Shown: positions 26,082 to 34,800, counted from the first letter of the stretch. The stretch: 48,000 nt of DNA from Pirellulales bacterium (GCA_019694455.1 JAIBBY010000016.1:1-48000); one strand, 5' to 3'. Numbers and translations: made by a program. Notes: generated by a model from the letters alone, not told the origin.

Positions 26082-27005
26082 ATGCCCGCCCAGGTCGACG
26101 ACACATATGCCGAGGCGTTCAAGAGCTTATACGCCGAGGTGCTAATCACCGCGCGCGATCGCGAATGGCTCGATCATGCGGTGGCGGCGGCGACCGGCAA
26201 CGCCTCGAGCACCATTCGCTGCGACTGCGAGGCGGGAATCGACCGCTATGTTGGACCGGGTGGTGATGGCTCGCTGGCCACACCCGACGGCCGACCTGGG
26301 GCGGTGGTGCAATTTCATGTGCCTCGCTTTCGCAAGGATCGCGTGGAGGCGTTGGAGCGGGCGCTGTTGACCCGCATCAGCCAAAACGTGCTGACCTGCC
26401 CCACCGCGGCGTGCTTCAACCTGCTCGACACCGACCCGTACTACAAATTGGGGCGCAAGATCGCCTTTTTTGGCGACGGCTACCAGACTCGCGACACGCG
26501 CCACGGCCGGCGCGTGTGGGTGATTCCGATCTTGGGGGGTGAGTTCATTCTCGATCGCCGATTTGGCTATGCGGACGGGCTGATGGGGGGCAACCTGTGG
26601 TTCATGGGGGAATCAATCGACGCGGCCCTTGAGGCCGCCGTGCGGGGGACGCGAGCGGTAACGCAATCGCCGGGAGTGGTGATGCCGTTTCCGGGGGGTA
26701 TCGCGGCCAGCGGATCGAAGGCGGGCAGCCGCTATTCGTTTTCGATCGCGAGCACCTACGAAAAGTTTTGCCCCACGCTGCGCGATCAACTGGGAGACGC
26801 GTCGGGCGTGCCGGACGGGGTGGCGTCGATCATGGAGATCATCATCAACGGCCGCAACCTACAGGCGATTGTCGACGCCACGCAGGCGGCTATTCGAGCC
26901 TCGGTGGATACACCGGGACTACTCAGAATCTCGGCCGGCAACTACGGCGGCCGGCTGGGCAAGAGTTTTGTGTATCTCGACCCCGCTAAACAACCCGCGA
27001 GCTGA
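26082..27005 (+). CDS. fhcD: Formylmethanofuran:H4MPT formyltransferase
   Basis: Ftr (FhcD in methylotrophs) transfers the formyl group between tetrahydromethanopterin and methanofuran in the C1 pathway shared by methanogens, methylotrophic proteobacteria and planctomycetes. The sequence matches the family along its length: DTYAEAFKSLYAEVLITA near the start, ATGNASSTIRCDCEAGIDRY, TCPTAACFNLL and the C-terminal SAGNYGGRLGK. The protein is 307 aa, about the usual size. I start at ATG 26082; an earlier in-frame ATG at 26019 would add 21 unrelated residues. In bacteria, Ftr works in the Fhc complex with FhcA, B and C, none of which is in this window. mch, of the same pathway, is 5 kb away on the other strand. 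Confidence 0.9.
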   Translation: MPAQVDDTYAEAFKSLYAEVLITARDREWLDHAVAAATGNASSTIRCDCEAGIDRYVGPGGDGSLATPDGRPGAVVQFHVPRFRKDRVEALERALLTRISQNVLTCPTAACFNLLDTDPYYKLGRKIAFFGDGYQTRDTRHGRRVWVIPILGGEFILDRRFGYADGLMGGNLWFMGESIDAALEAAVRGTRAVTQSPGVVMPFPGGIAASGSKAGSRYSFSIASTYEKFCPTLRDQLGDASGVPDGVASIMEIIINGRNLQAIVDATQAAIRASVDTPGLLRISAGNYGGRLGKSFVYLDPAKQPAS

Positions 27006-27159
27006 CAGCGGCGCCATGTTCGGAAGCTAGGCAAGGGAGGTGGACCCTCACGTTTCGCATGCCTGCGAGACAAGCGACCGACGCGATCGTGCCGATTACA
27101 ACGAGTGCCGGTTAGTAATCACCACGAGCATTGCAGGCAGCCGATCGGCGAGGGAACGC

Positions 27160-28191
27160 ATGCAACTCCGCTTAGTGACCGAGGACGGTGAGTTTCCCTA
27201 CGACCAGGCCGATCAGGAATGCGTGCCGTGCAATCTGTGCGGTCGGGCGAACTACGAGATCATTGACCGCGCCGACCGGAATGGCCTACCGGTGATCTCG
27301 GTCATGTGCCGCTACTGCGGATTGATGTTCGTATGCCCGCGAATGACGGCCGAGTGGTACGCGGAATACTACCGGGTGGAATATCGACGGCAGATGGCGG
27401 CCTTTCGCGGGCGGAAACCGCAGGCGGCCGATATGTCGGCGATGCACCACGCGCAGCGCCGACACGGGTTGGCGATTGCCCGCTATTTGCGTTCGCATGG
27501 CATTAGCCAAGTAGGCTCGGCTCTGGAAATTGGTTCAAGCGCGGGGGGCATCTTGTGCGCATTGCGCGACGAGTTGGGCGCGCAAGTGACCGGCGCGGAG
27601 CCATCGCCCACCGAGGCGGAGTTTGCGCGTGCGCGGGGAGTGGAGACGCATATCGACCTGTTTGAACGATTGGATCTGGCACCGCGACAATTCGACCTGA
27701 TTGTATGCACGCAGTCGTTCAATCATTTTTTGAATCCACGACTGGTGGCGGAGAAGGCCCGTCAATTGCTGGCGCCTGGGGGTTGGTTCTTTCTGGAATG
27801 CCAGAACTTTCTGCACTTGTGCCAATACTGGGGGGACCGGACGCGGGCGATTCAGATCGACCACGTGTATATGTTCGTGCCGGCAACGCTGGCGGAAATG
27901 GTGGCGACCTCGGGCTTTGAACTACACCCCGGCACGCTAGAAAGCGACAGCGACCTTTCGATGCGAGATCGGCAACAGCGCCGACAGATGGGGCTGCCGT
28001 GCCTGCATACGCGGCTCTTGGCGCGACCCAGCGTCCAAGCGCCGCGGGCGGTGCGGCCGTTGTACGAGAGCGTCAGCGCCGAATTGGCCGACCTGCACCT
28101 CTCGCGAACCGGCAGTTGGCTAAAGCGCAAATGGGATGGCTGGCAGCTTCGCGCGGCCCAATATCAACTTGGTCAGCGCCGCGCCGCGTGA
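27160..28191 (+). CDS. SAM-dependent methyltransferase with N-terminal zinc finger
   Basis: A 343-aa class I methyltransferase. Residues 20-65 hold a probable zinc finger (CVPCNLC, then CRYC and a further Cys). The SAM-binding fold follows, with motif I ALEIGSSAGG near residue 128 and a downstream acidic strand end at GAEPSPTE. The C-terminal half contains motif-like FDLIVCTQSFNHF and LLAPGGWFFLECQN. The substrate is unknown; similar enzymes act on sugars or lipids. ATG 27160 has GAGGG about 6 bases upstream, so I prefer it to the ATG-like start at 27040. It is followed by the convergent oleD, 13 bases between stops. Confidence 0.75.
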   Translation: MQLRLVTEDGEFPYDQADQECVPCNLCGRANYEIIDRADRNGLPVISVMCRYCGLMFVCPRMTAEWYAEYYRVEYRRQMAAFRGRKPQAADMSAMHHAQRRHGLAIARYLRSHGISQVGSALEIGSSAGGILCALRDELGAQVTGAEPSPTEAEFARARGVETHIDLFERLDLAPRQFDLIVCTQSFNHFLNPRLVAEKARQLLAPGGWFFLECQNFLHLCQYWGDRTRAIQIDHVYMFVPATLAEMVATSGFELHPGTLESDSDLSMRDRQQRRQMGLPCLHTRLLARPSVQAPRAVRPLYESVSAELADLHLSRTGSWLKRKWDGWQLRAAQYQLGQRRAA

Positions 28192-28204
28192 CGCGTCGCG
28201 CGGG

Positions 28205-29209
28205 CTATTGTCCAGCGGTCCAACGGCGCAGATCGTACTCGGTACGCGCCAACCCTTCGGCCGTGGAAATCGCCGGCGCAAAGCCAAAATCGCGCCGCGC
28301 GGCGGCGATGTTGTAGTAATGCGACCGCGACAATTGCGCAGCCAGAAACCGAGTCATTCTGGGCTCGGATTGTCGTCCTAACGCACGGTAGGTCAACTCC
28401 ATCGCATGACCAACTTTCCAAGCGGCGGCGGCTGAAATGCTCTTGCTGACCGGTGGCAAGCCGGCGCGGTCGAGAAGTTGGTCGATCCAGGGCCAGCAAG
28501 TGACCGGCTCTCCCTGCGAGATGAAGTAGGCTTTGCCAGCGACCGGTCCGCCAGGCATCAGCGCGCTGGCGGCGGCCAAGTGCGCGGCGGCGGCGTTTTC
28601 GACATAGATGACGTCGATCTTGTTGTCGCCGGCCCCCACGCGTCGCAATTGTCCGGCCTTAGCGCGCGCGATTAAGCGGGGGATGAGTTGTGTGTCGCGC
28701 GGGCCCCAGATCAGGTGTGGACGCAGCGCGCAGGTGGCCAGGCGGTGGCGATGGTTGGCGGCGAGCACTTCTTGCTCGGCCATGGCCTTGGTCTCGGCGT
28801 AGTGGCACAGCCAATGCTTGGGATAGGGAACACTTTCGTCCACTCCACACTGGTCTCCGCCATCGAACGTGACGCTGGGACTGCTGGTGTAGATCAGCTT
28901 GGGCACGCCATGCGCCAGACAGCCCGCGATGATATTGCGCGTGCCAACGGTGTTGACGCCGTAAAACTGCTCCCACGGTCCCCAGATACCGGCGATGCCG
29001 GCGGCGTGAAAGACGACGTCGACGTCGCGGCAGGCGTCCATCGCGGCGGCACGGTCGCGCAGGTCGCCGCGAAGAGTTTGCGCGCCGAGCGCAGCGAGCA
29101 CGGGATAGTCGCCGCGGGCGAAGGCGCGCACCTGATCGCCGCGCGCGAGCAACTGCTCGACAATGTACTGGCCCAAGAAGCCGCCCGCGCCAGTGACGAG
29201 CGCCCTCAT
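28205..29209 (-). CDS. oleD: NAD(P)-dependent reductase, OleD-like
   Basis: A 334-aa extended short-chain dehydrogenase of the 3-beta-hydroxysteroid dehydrogenase type. The cofactor motif is TGAGGFLGQ, and the catalytic YAETK follows YTSSPS. In the ole pathway OleD reduces the 2-alkyl-3-ketoacid made by OleA to the beta-hydroxy acid, which OleC then closes to a beta-lactone. Its start overlaps the oleC stop (ATGA), so the two are translationally coupled and probably act together. Alternative: an epimerase or sterol-type dehydrogenase; the oleC neighbour makes OleD the better call. No oleA or oleB is in the window. Confidence 0.75.
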   Translation of the reverse strand: MRALVTGAGGFLGQYIVEQLLARGDQVRAFARGDYPVLAALGAQTLRGDLRDRAAAMDACRDVDVVFHAAGIAGIWGPWEQFYGVNTVGTRNIIAGCLAHGVPKLIYTSSPSVTFDGGDQCGVDESVPYPKHWLCHYAETKAMAEQEVLAANHRHRLATCALRPHLIWGPRDTQLIPRLIARAKAGQLRRVGAGDNKIDVIYVENAAAAHLAAASALMPGGPVAGKAYFISQGEPVTCWPWIDQLLDRAGLPPVSKSISAAAAWKVGHAMELTYRALGRQSEPRMTRFLAAQLSRSHYYNIAAARRDFGFAPAISTAEGLARTEYDLRRWTAGQ

Positions 29210-30897
29210 CGCGAGACGCCTTTGGCGGTCAGCGCCTTGGCGGCGATCAGCGCGAGTTTTTCTCGACCGATCTTGCTGTTGTGGCGCACATCGACGGGAA
29301 ACGAGCGCGCGAATAACACCTGTTCGATGCTGCTGGTCGTTTCATGCCGCTGACCGAGCGCAAGCAAATCGCCGCGCAACTGCTGGACGGCGGCGCCGCG
29401 CGGCCAAGCGCCGCGTTTGGGCTCGATCATCATCACCGCAAGTTGATTCCCCAGGGGGCCAACGCCGACCAGGGCGCTGCGCGCCACGGCGGGATGGGTA
29501 TTGAAGATCGCTTCGCATGGTTCGGTGAACATCGTTTGCGTGGCGGTGACGACGCGCTGCGACTTGCGGCCGCAAAACCAAAAGCGGTCTTCGTCGTCGA
29601 GATAACCCACGTCGCCCATGCGATGCCAGACCTCGCCACCAGCGGTGATCTTGGCGAACGCGTTGGCCTCGACGCGGGTCACATACGCGCGGGTCACCTG
29701 CCGCGCATTGACGATCAACTCTCCGATTTGTCCGGTGGGAAGCTCGTCGATGTGCTCCAGAGACTCGATGGGGTCGTCGCTAATGCGAATCACCTTCCAT
29801 TGGACGCCGGCAAATCGGCGCCCCACGCAGGCGCCGGCGCCGCGCTCGGAAGCGGAACGAGTCTCGCTGAGCACCCGGCCAGCGGCGATGGAACTGATCG
29901 GCAGCGCTTCGGTGGCGCCATAGGGGGTGAACGCCTCGCCGCCCGCCGGCATGCAGCTTTTGATGCGGGCCAGCACGGCAGGCGAGACCGGCGCGCCGGC
30001 GGAAAAGACACGGCGCAGCGTGTCGAAGTGGATTTGCTGATCCACGCAATACGCGCTGACACGGTCCCAGACGGCGGGTGAGGCGAACGATTGGGTGACT
30101 CCGCAATCGTGAATGGCGGCGATGATTTTTCGGGGGTCGACCTGGGCGGGGCGCGAGGCGTCCATATCGGGAATCACGGTGGTGACTCCCATGGCGCAGT
30201 TGAACAGGCCGAACAAGGGGAAGCAGGCCAGATCGATGCCTCCGGGGAGCAAATCGTATTGGTCGCGAATGCCATCGACCTGGGCATCGAAATTGGCGTG
30301 GGAATACAAGACCCCCTTGGGAGGCCCCGTGCTGCCGCTGGTGAAAATGATTGCGGCCGGATCGTCTGGCGCGGTGGATGGCAACTTTCCGCTGATCGGT
30401 TGATTGCGCAAGTCGTCGAGAGTGGGGCCCTTCCAGAACCAGCGGCGACCGACCGTCACGTTGTAACGGGCCGCCGCATAGCGCCGTCCGCACAGCACGC
30501 GCACGGCCTGCGCCAGGGAGATGGCGACGAAGCCTTCTGGTCGAACGTCGTCGAGACAACGCAATAGATGCTTGCGTCCCATGCCCGGGTCGATGAGCAC
30601 CGAGACGGCGCCCGACTTGAACAGGGCGAAGACCAGCGAAATGAAGTCGAAGCTGGGGCGCACCATGAGCGCGAGGCGGGCGCCCTTCTTGACGCCCATT
30701 TGGCGCAGGGCCAACGCCACGCGGCTACTGTCTTCATCTAGTTGCCGAAAGGAGAACTGCCGATACTGGCGGCGCCCCTCGGTCACTTGGGGCGTGGGCT
30801 CAAGCACCGCGGCGGCGTCTGGCAACTGCGCGGCAATCTGTGACAGCCGGTCGGCGACATTCAGCGAGCGTCGGATGGCAAGCGTGTTTGGGGACAT
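29206..30897 (-). CDS. oleC: AMP-binding enzyme, OleC-like beta-lactone synthetase
   Basis: A 563-aa member of the ANL superfamily of adenylate-forming enzymes. The P-loop-like motif TSGSTGPPKG is near residue 193, TPYGATEALPIS near 330 binds the adenylate, WHRMGDVGYLDDEDRFWF holds the hinge Asp region, and the C-terminal Lys region is NSKIGREKLA. OleC activates a beta-hydroxy acid with ATP and cyclises it to a cis-beta-lactone. Sequence similarity to OleC rather than generic acyl-CoA ligases is my judgement from overall look and from the coupled OleD; I cannot separate OleC from a fatty-acyl-AMP or acyl-CoA ligase with certainty. It begins 38 bases after the RimK-like gene. Confidence 0.72.
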   Translation of the reverse strand: MSPNTLAIRRSLNVADRLSQIAAQLPDAAAVLEPTPQVTEGRRQYRQFSFRQLDEDSSRVALALRQMGVKKGARLALMVRPSFDFISLVFALFKSGAVSVLIDPGMGRKHLLRCLDDVRPEGFVAISLAQAVRVLCGRRYAAARYNVTVGRRWFWKGPTLDDLRNQPISGKLPSTAPDDPAAIIFTSGSTGPPKGVLYSHANFDAQVDGIRDQYDLLPGGIDLACFPLFGLFNCAMGVTTVIPDMDASRPAQVDPRKIIAAIHDCGVTQSFASPAVWDRVSAYCVDQQIHFDTLRRVFSAGAPVSPAVLARIKSCMPAGGEAFTPYGATEALPISSIAAGRVLSETRSASERGAGACVGRRFAGVQWKVIRISDDPIESLEHIDELPTGQIGELIVNARQVTRAYVTRVEANAFAKITAGGEVWHRMGDVGYLDDEDRFWFCGRKSQRVVTATQTMFTEPCEAIFNTHPAVARSALVGVGPLGNQLAVMMIEPKRGAWPRGAAVQQLRGDLLALGQRHETTSSIEQVLFARSFPVDVRHNSKIGREKLALIAAKALTAKGVSR

Positions 30898-30935
30898 GAT
30901 GTACCGCTGAATAGCGAGGCGCGAATCCTTTGAAT

Positions 30936-31823
30936 TTATGCCTGCCGCGCTTCCTGAACAAGTTGGGCAACATGCTCGATGACGATGCGAGCGACATCGA
31001 CCTGGAGGGCGCGGGCAAGTCCTTTCCAGCCGGGCACGGCATTGACCTCTAGCACATGCAGTCGCCCTTGGTCGTCGGGGAGGAGATCGACGCCTGCAAT
31101 GCTGGCGCCGACGGCCGCGGCCGATTGCCGGGCCAAGTGGGCCATTTGTGCGGTTAGCTCGCAGGCGGTCGCCACGCCGCCGCGGCTGACGTTGGTGCGC
31201 CAGTCGCCGGCGCTGGCGCGGCGCATGGCCAGCAAACGCTGGCCGATAACCAGTACGCGAAAATCGTGGCCGGGATGCCGCAGAAACTGTTGAACGTACA
31301 ACACGGCGCCTTGCTGCGCGAAAAGCTGAAACACGCGTTCGGCCAATCCACGGTCATACAGGTGGGTCAGGCCGCGTCCTTCGGAGCCAAATAGCGGCTT
31401 GACGACGACATCGCCGCCCAATTGCTCGAAGGCTGACAAGGCATCGTCTGCCGATTGACAGACGATGGTGCGGGGAACAGGCAGACCAGCCGCCTGGACG
31501 CGCGCCAGAGTCAAATACTTGTCGATGGCGGTCTCGACCGCCTTGGGCGAATTGATTACCGGTACGCCGCCGGCATAGAGGCTCGCGAGCGCATCCATGC
31601 GAAAGACGATCTGCTCCAACGAGGCGGCCGGCATGGTGCGGACCAATACGGCGTCGAACTGGTCGAGCGCGACGCGGCCCGCCCAGACACGGGTTTGCCC
31701 CGCCTCGACGGCGGCGGCCACCTCACGCCAGAGTGCGGGGACAATTTCGTGTTGCTGCGCGGCAGCGCGGCGCAGGTCTTCGAGATACCAGCTTTCGGCC
31801 GAGCCGAGCACCGCGATGCGCAT
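30936..31823 (-). CDS. RimK-type ATP-grasp ligase, possibly H4MPT glutamate ligase
   Basis: A 295-aa ATP-grasp enzyme. The N-terminal domain begins MRIAVLGSAESWY. The ATP-grasp core has DVVVKPLFGSEGRGL (ATP Lys and Gly-rich loop, around residue 130), and DLLPDDQG with LHVLEVNAVPGWKGL holds the metal-binding Glu and Asn. RimK-family enzymes add glutamate to proteins or cofactors; archaeal MptN adds glutamate to H4MPT. The gene sits 7 bases after mch, so H4MPT side-chain synthesis is a reasonable inference, and similar ligase genes are known in bacterial H4MPT clusters. RimK itself (ribosomal protein S6 modification) is the alternative. The start used is ATG at 31823. Confidence 0.82.
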   Translation of the reverse strand: MRIAVLGSAESWYLEDLRRAAAQQHEIVPALWREVAAAVEAGQTRVWAGRVALDQFDAVLVRTMPAASLEQIVFRMDALASLYAGGVPVINSPKAVETAIDKYLTLARVQAAGLPVPRTIVCQSADDALSAFEQLGGDVVVKPLFGSEGRGLTHLYDRGLAERVFQLFAQQGAVLYVQQFLRHPGHDFRVLVIGQRLLAMRRASAGDWRTNVSRGGVATACELTAQMAHLARQSAAAVGASIAGVDLLPDDQGRLHVLEVNAVPGWKGLARALQVDVARIVIEHVAQLVQEARQA

Positions 31824-31830
31824 GGCTGGC

Positions 31831-32784
31831 CTATACGTGAAACGACTGATCGAGCACTTCGGGGGCGACGCCGCCATAGCGAATAGCGCGGCCGGTATCG
31901 AGATTGACGAGTGTGACTTCGGCGGGACTGAACAATCGCGGATCGATCTTGTAGAAATCGCGGCCGGCGCGTTCGAAGATCACTTCAAAGGGCTGGCCGA
32001 ACGACGGCGAACTGCGGCTGGGAATCTGAGGCGCGATTTCCAGAAGCGAACGATCGTCGCCATGCACCCAAAGCGTGACGCGGCCGCCATACAGAATCGC
32101 GTCGTTGGTGCGGCCAATGACCGACAGGTCGCTCTTGGCGATGGGTGGCAAGGGGGCGCGGCCGTAACCGCTCACGACGCGCGACAGATCAAAACCGAGT
32201 TCAAAGAGTTTGTGCAGCGCGGTTTCGACCGAGCGGGCAACGACCTGAACGGCGCCGGCGATGCTGGCGGTGGGGGCGATCAACAGCGCGACATCGGCGG
32301 GTGGCACGCCGCAGCGCTCGGCGATGAACGCGATGACCTCTGGGGGGGGAAGCTGACCCGCTTCCAGCACGCCAACCACCTGCGCCGCGGACTCGCGGCC
32401 CGCAATCTTGTTGAACAGTTCTTCGCGACCGTAGGCGGCGCGCATGGGGCCCGATCCCATCGCAAAGTACTTGCCTGCCGAGATTCGCCAGCCAGCATAT
32501 TGAGAGGCCATGCACGCGGCGACGGGGTGATCGGTATGAACCTGCACCTCGAGATCGGCCGCCAAACCGGGACCGGCCGGAGCTAGGCTGACATCGGCCA
32601 ATCCCGCGAGACAAACTTGCGCCATTCGCCGGCCGGCTTCGAGCCCGCCGGGGGCGCCGATTCCGCAATCGATGACCCGTCCGCCCGACGTCGGCTCTTG
32701 GACGGCGACGCACAACGTGGCGGCTTCGGCAACGATTTGCTCGACAAGTTGACCAGCGCGGAGATTGAGTTGCATGGCGGACAT
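31831..32784 (-). CDS. mch: Methenyl-H4MPT cyclohydrolase
   Basis: Mch interconverts methenyl- and N5-formyl-tetrahydromethanopterin, a step of the H4MPT C1 pathway. The family is recognised from the N-terminal LNLRAG segment, GIGAPGGLEAGRRM, MGSGPMRAA near the middle and NDAILYGG. The protein is about 317 aa from the start used; several ATGs at 32787, 32784 and 32775 are equally possible and no Shine-Dalgarno site decides. It is the first gene of a tight minus-strand group (mch, ATP-grasp ligase, oleC, oleD) with gaps of 7 and 38 bases and one overlap. The DtxR-family gene is divergent upstream. Confidence 0.9.
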   Translation of the reverse strand: MSAMQLNLRAGQLVEQIVAEAATLCVAVQEPTSGGRVIDCGIGAPGGLEAGRRMAQVCLAGLADVSLAPAGPGLAADLEVQVHTDHPVAACMASQYAGWRISAGKYFAMGSGPMRAAYGREELFNKIAGRESAAQVVGVLEAGQLPPPEVIAFIAERCGVPPADVALLIAPTASIAGAVQVVARSVETALHKLFELGFDLSRVVSGYGRAPLPPIAKSDLSVIGRTNDAILYGGRVTLWVHGDDRSLLEIAPQIPSRSSPSFGQPFEVIFERAGRDFYKIDPRLFSPAEVTLVNLDTGRAIRYGGVAPEVLDQSFHV

Positions 32785-32857
32785 CATGGCTATTCGCGAG
32801 GCAATGAGCAACCGTCGGCAGCGGCGCGCCGGTTGCCTGTCGATAGGAGTGGGATGC

Positions 32858-32866
32858 TGCTAAAAT
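32858..32866 (+). promoter_or_regulatory. Candidate extended -10 promoter for the DtxR-family gene
   Basis: TGC followed by TAAAAT makes an extended -10 element (TGnTAAAAT); no matching -35 is required for such promoters and none is clear. It would give a leader of roughly 80 bases for the plus-strand regulator. It lies in the intergenic region shared with the divergent mch. Confidence 0.35.
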
Positions 32867-32952
32867 CGCGACGCGTATCGACCAGCCAGACGACGCCGCC
32901 ATTTGAAGTGGCTGGCGTGGGCGCTTATGGTCGATTGTGAGCCCGGCGCGCC

Positions 32953-33660
32953 ATGCGGCCACGGCAGGAGCACATCGAGTTGGCCAGTCTGACGGTTGAA
33001 AATTACATCAAGGCAATCTACCTGATCGCCGTCTCGCACCCGGGAGAAACGGCGGCCACCGGCCAATTGGCGAGCGCGCTGCGCGTGTCGCCCGGCTCGG
33101 TGACCAGCATGCTCAAGACGCTGAGCGAGAGCGACCTGGTGACCTACACCCCTTACGAAGGGGTGCGACTCACGGCGGCGGGCAAGGCGCTGGCGCTGCG
33201 CGTCTTGCGGCGGCACCGACTAATTGAGTTGTTTCTCGTCAAGACGTTGAACCTTTCTTGGGACGAGGTCCACGAAGAAGCAGAGAACATGGAACACGCG
33301 GTCAGCGACTTGCTGATCGATCGGATCGACGCTTTTTTGGGGCATCCAGAGGCCGATCCGCATGGCGACCCCATCCCGCGCGCCGATGGATCGGTCGAGG
33401 TTCCTTCGCTGCGCCGCTTGTCTGACTGCCAAGCCGGCGAGGATTTCAAGCTGGCCCGCGTGATCGATCAGTCGCCACAGTTTTTGCGCTATTTAACTGA
33501 GGCGTCATTGCCGCTGGGGACAACGGGGCGCGTGGTGTCGAATCGGCCCGAGGCGGGAACGGTGACCCTGACCGTTAAAGGACAGGAAACGACGCTGGGG
33601 CACACGGTGGCCGAAAAGCTGCTCGTCACGGCATCGCGGAAGAAGTCGCAGCGCTCGTAA
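32953..33660 (+). CDS. DtxR/MntR-family metal-dependent regulator
   Basis: A 235-aa regulator with an N-terminal winged helix (SLTVENYIKAIY, then VSPGSVTSMLKTL recognition helix), a metal-binding/dimerisation domain (EEAENMEHAVSD, with the conserved HEAE-like pattern) and a C-terminal FeoA/SH3-like domain, so the long DtxR form. It would repress iron- or manganese-related genes when metal is bound. The ATG at 32953 has no clear ribosome site; a TTG at 32980, 9 bases after AGGAG, is a credible alternative and would remove 9 residues. The last 35 bases overlap the convergent DUF202 gene. Confidence 0.88.
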   Translation: MRPRQEHIELASLTVENYIKAIYLIAVSHPGETAATGQLASALRVSPGSVTSMLKTLSESDLVTYTPYEGVRLTAAGKALALRVLRRHRLIELFLVKTLNLSWDEVHEEAENMEHAVSDLLIDRIDAFLGHPEADPHGDPIPRADGSVEVPSLRRLSDCQAGEDFKLARVIDQSPQFLRYLTEASLPLGTTGRVVSNRPEAGTVTLTVKGQETTLGHTVAEKLLVTASRKKSQRS

Positions 33661-34084
33661 CGGCCGTAGCACGAGGCGCGGCAGCCGGCGGATCGGCGCC
33701 GATGACAACCATATAACCGACGATCACCATGCCAAATAGGGCGAGGATCATCGCCAGAATAGAGACCAGCGACCAGCGAGCGCCCAGCTCGAAGCGGCCC
33801 TGACGGAGTTCTCGCAGATAACGGCGATGTTCGGCGAGGGCGGCCAGATTGGTGACCACGCCGAGCAGAATTAAGGCCACGCCAACCCACAAAGTGAGTC
33901 CGCCAGAGCGGACATGAATAGGCCGGTGCGACGCGCCGGCGACCTCGTAGAGAAACAGGCCGAAGCGCGCGACCACGAAGCCAAAGCCCATCATCGCCAT
34001 GCCTGTGCGAATCCAGGCTAGCAGGGTGCGTTCAGCGGCCATTGCGACGCGCGGATCGATTTCGAAAGCGGGCTCAACTGGCAT
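33626..34084 (-). CDS. DUF202/YidH-family membrane protein
   Basis: A 152-aa inner-membrane protein with three predicted membrane segments (about residues 26-47, 64-84 and 105-128) and the family-typical start DPRVAMAAERTLLAWIRTG. The function of DUF202 proteins is unknown. The 3' end overlaps the end of the DtxR-family gene by 35 bases on the opposite strand. The last 20 residues are Ala/Thr-rich and vary in this family, so the overlap falls in a non-essential tail. Confidence 0.85.
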   Translation of the reverse strand: MPVEPAFEIDPRVAMAAERTLLAWIRTGMAMMGFGFVVARFGLFLYEVAGASHRPIHVRSGGLTLWVGVALILLGVVTNLAALAEHRRYLRELRQGRFELGARWSLVSILAMILALFGMVIVGYMVVIGADPPAAAPRATAVTSAATSSAMP

Positions 34085-34106
34085 CGTCTGGGCGCCTTGT
34101 TACGGT

Positions 34107-34610
34107 TCAACCACCGGCCAGCGGCTTGTGGCCAAGCGCGCGATGCGCTACCGACACTTGTCCGGAGTGAATGCCCTCGTGCCAGGCGGCCATTTGAAAA
34201 ACACTGCCCCAATCGCGCAGAAACTCGGGTGTGCCCTTAGCCTTGGGAAGAGGATGATTGAGATCGTCATCGGTGAGGTCGTCGAGGATTGCGAGCAGCG
34301 CCTGGCGGCGATCGCGCATATACCGCAGCACATCGGCGGGGGGCGGGTAATCGTCCATATTGGGCGAGGGCTGAGAACCGGGCCCAAACAACTCGGCAAA
34401 AATTGGCTCGGGAAGGCTCTTGTCGGGCGCGACCAGGCGAATAAAGAAATCGTCGACTACCGCCATGTGCCCGGCAAACCACAATGGATGATTCGCCTTG
34501 GGATGCACCTGATGCAGCCACTCGGCTGGCGTTTGGAACGCCTTCAAGAGCCCTTCGCTGTACTGGCGGGCCTGAACAAGCTGGGCACGAAGGTGATTCT
34601 TGTACGACAT
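34107..34610 (-). CDS. DinB-like metal-binding protein
   Basis: A 167-aa four-helix protein of the DinB/YfiT-like superfamily. The three metal-ligand His positions are visible: one in WFAGHMAVVDDFF and two in WHEGIHSGQ. Such proteins bind a divalent metal; some act as thiol transferases (with bacillithiol or mycothiol), others have no known role. I start at ATG 34610 rather than the in-frame ATG at 34661 because MSYKNHLRAQLVQ begins the first helix. It lies 22 bases downstream of the DUF202 gene start, in the same direction, so cotranscription is possible. Confidence 0.82.
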   Translation of the reverse strand: MSYKNHLRAQLVQARQYSEGLLKAFQTPAEWLHQVHPKANHPLWFAGHMAVVDDFFIRLVAPDKSLPEPIFAELFGPGSQPSPNMDDYPPPADVLRYMRDRRQALLAILDDLTDDDLNHPLPKAKGTPEFLRDWGSVFQMAAWHEGIHSGQVSVAHRALGHKPLAGG

Positions 34611-34754
34611 TCTGAACTGCGGCAGCGAATGACAAGTGAATGGAGCGTGGCATTCTAACATTCACTTGCAACGCGGCTACGGCGAAGCGGTGAATGAGGT
34701 TTGGGAGAAGTCAAGAGGCAGTTTGGTCAGCCACGATGCCTTGGCGACCGCTCT

Positions 34755-34783
34755 TTGACGAGGCGCGGCAAAAACCGTAGAAA
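34755..34783 (+). promoter_or_regulatory. Promoter for the SRP RNA gene
   Basis: TTGACG (34755-34760) and TAGAAA (34778-34783) are separated by 17 bases. The predicted start, about 34790, is close to the first paired bases of the SRP RNA (34802). Confidence 0.5.
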
Positions 34784-34800
34784 TAGAGAGTCGCCGATTC

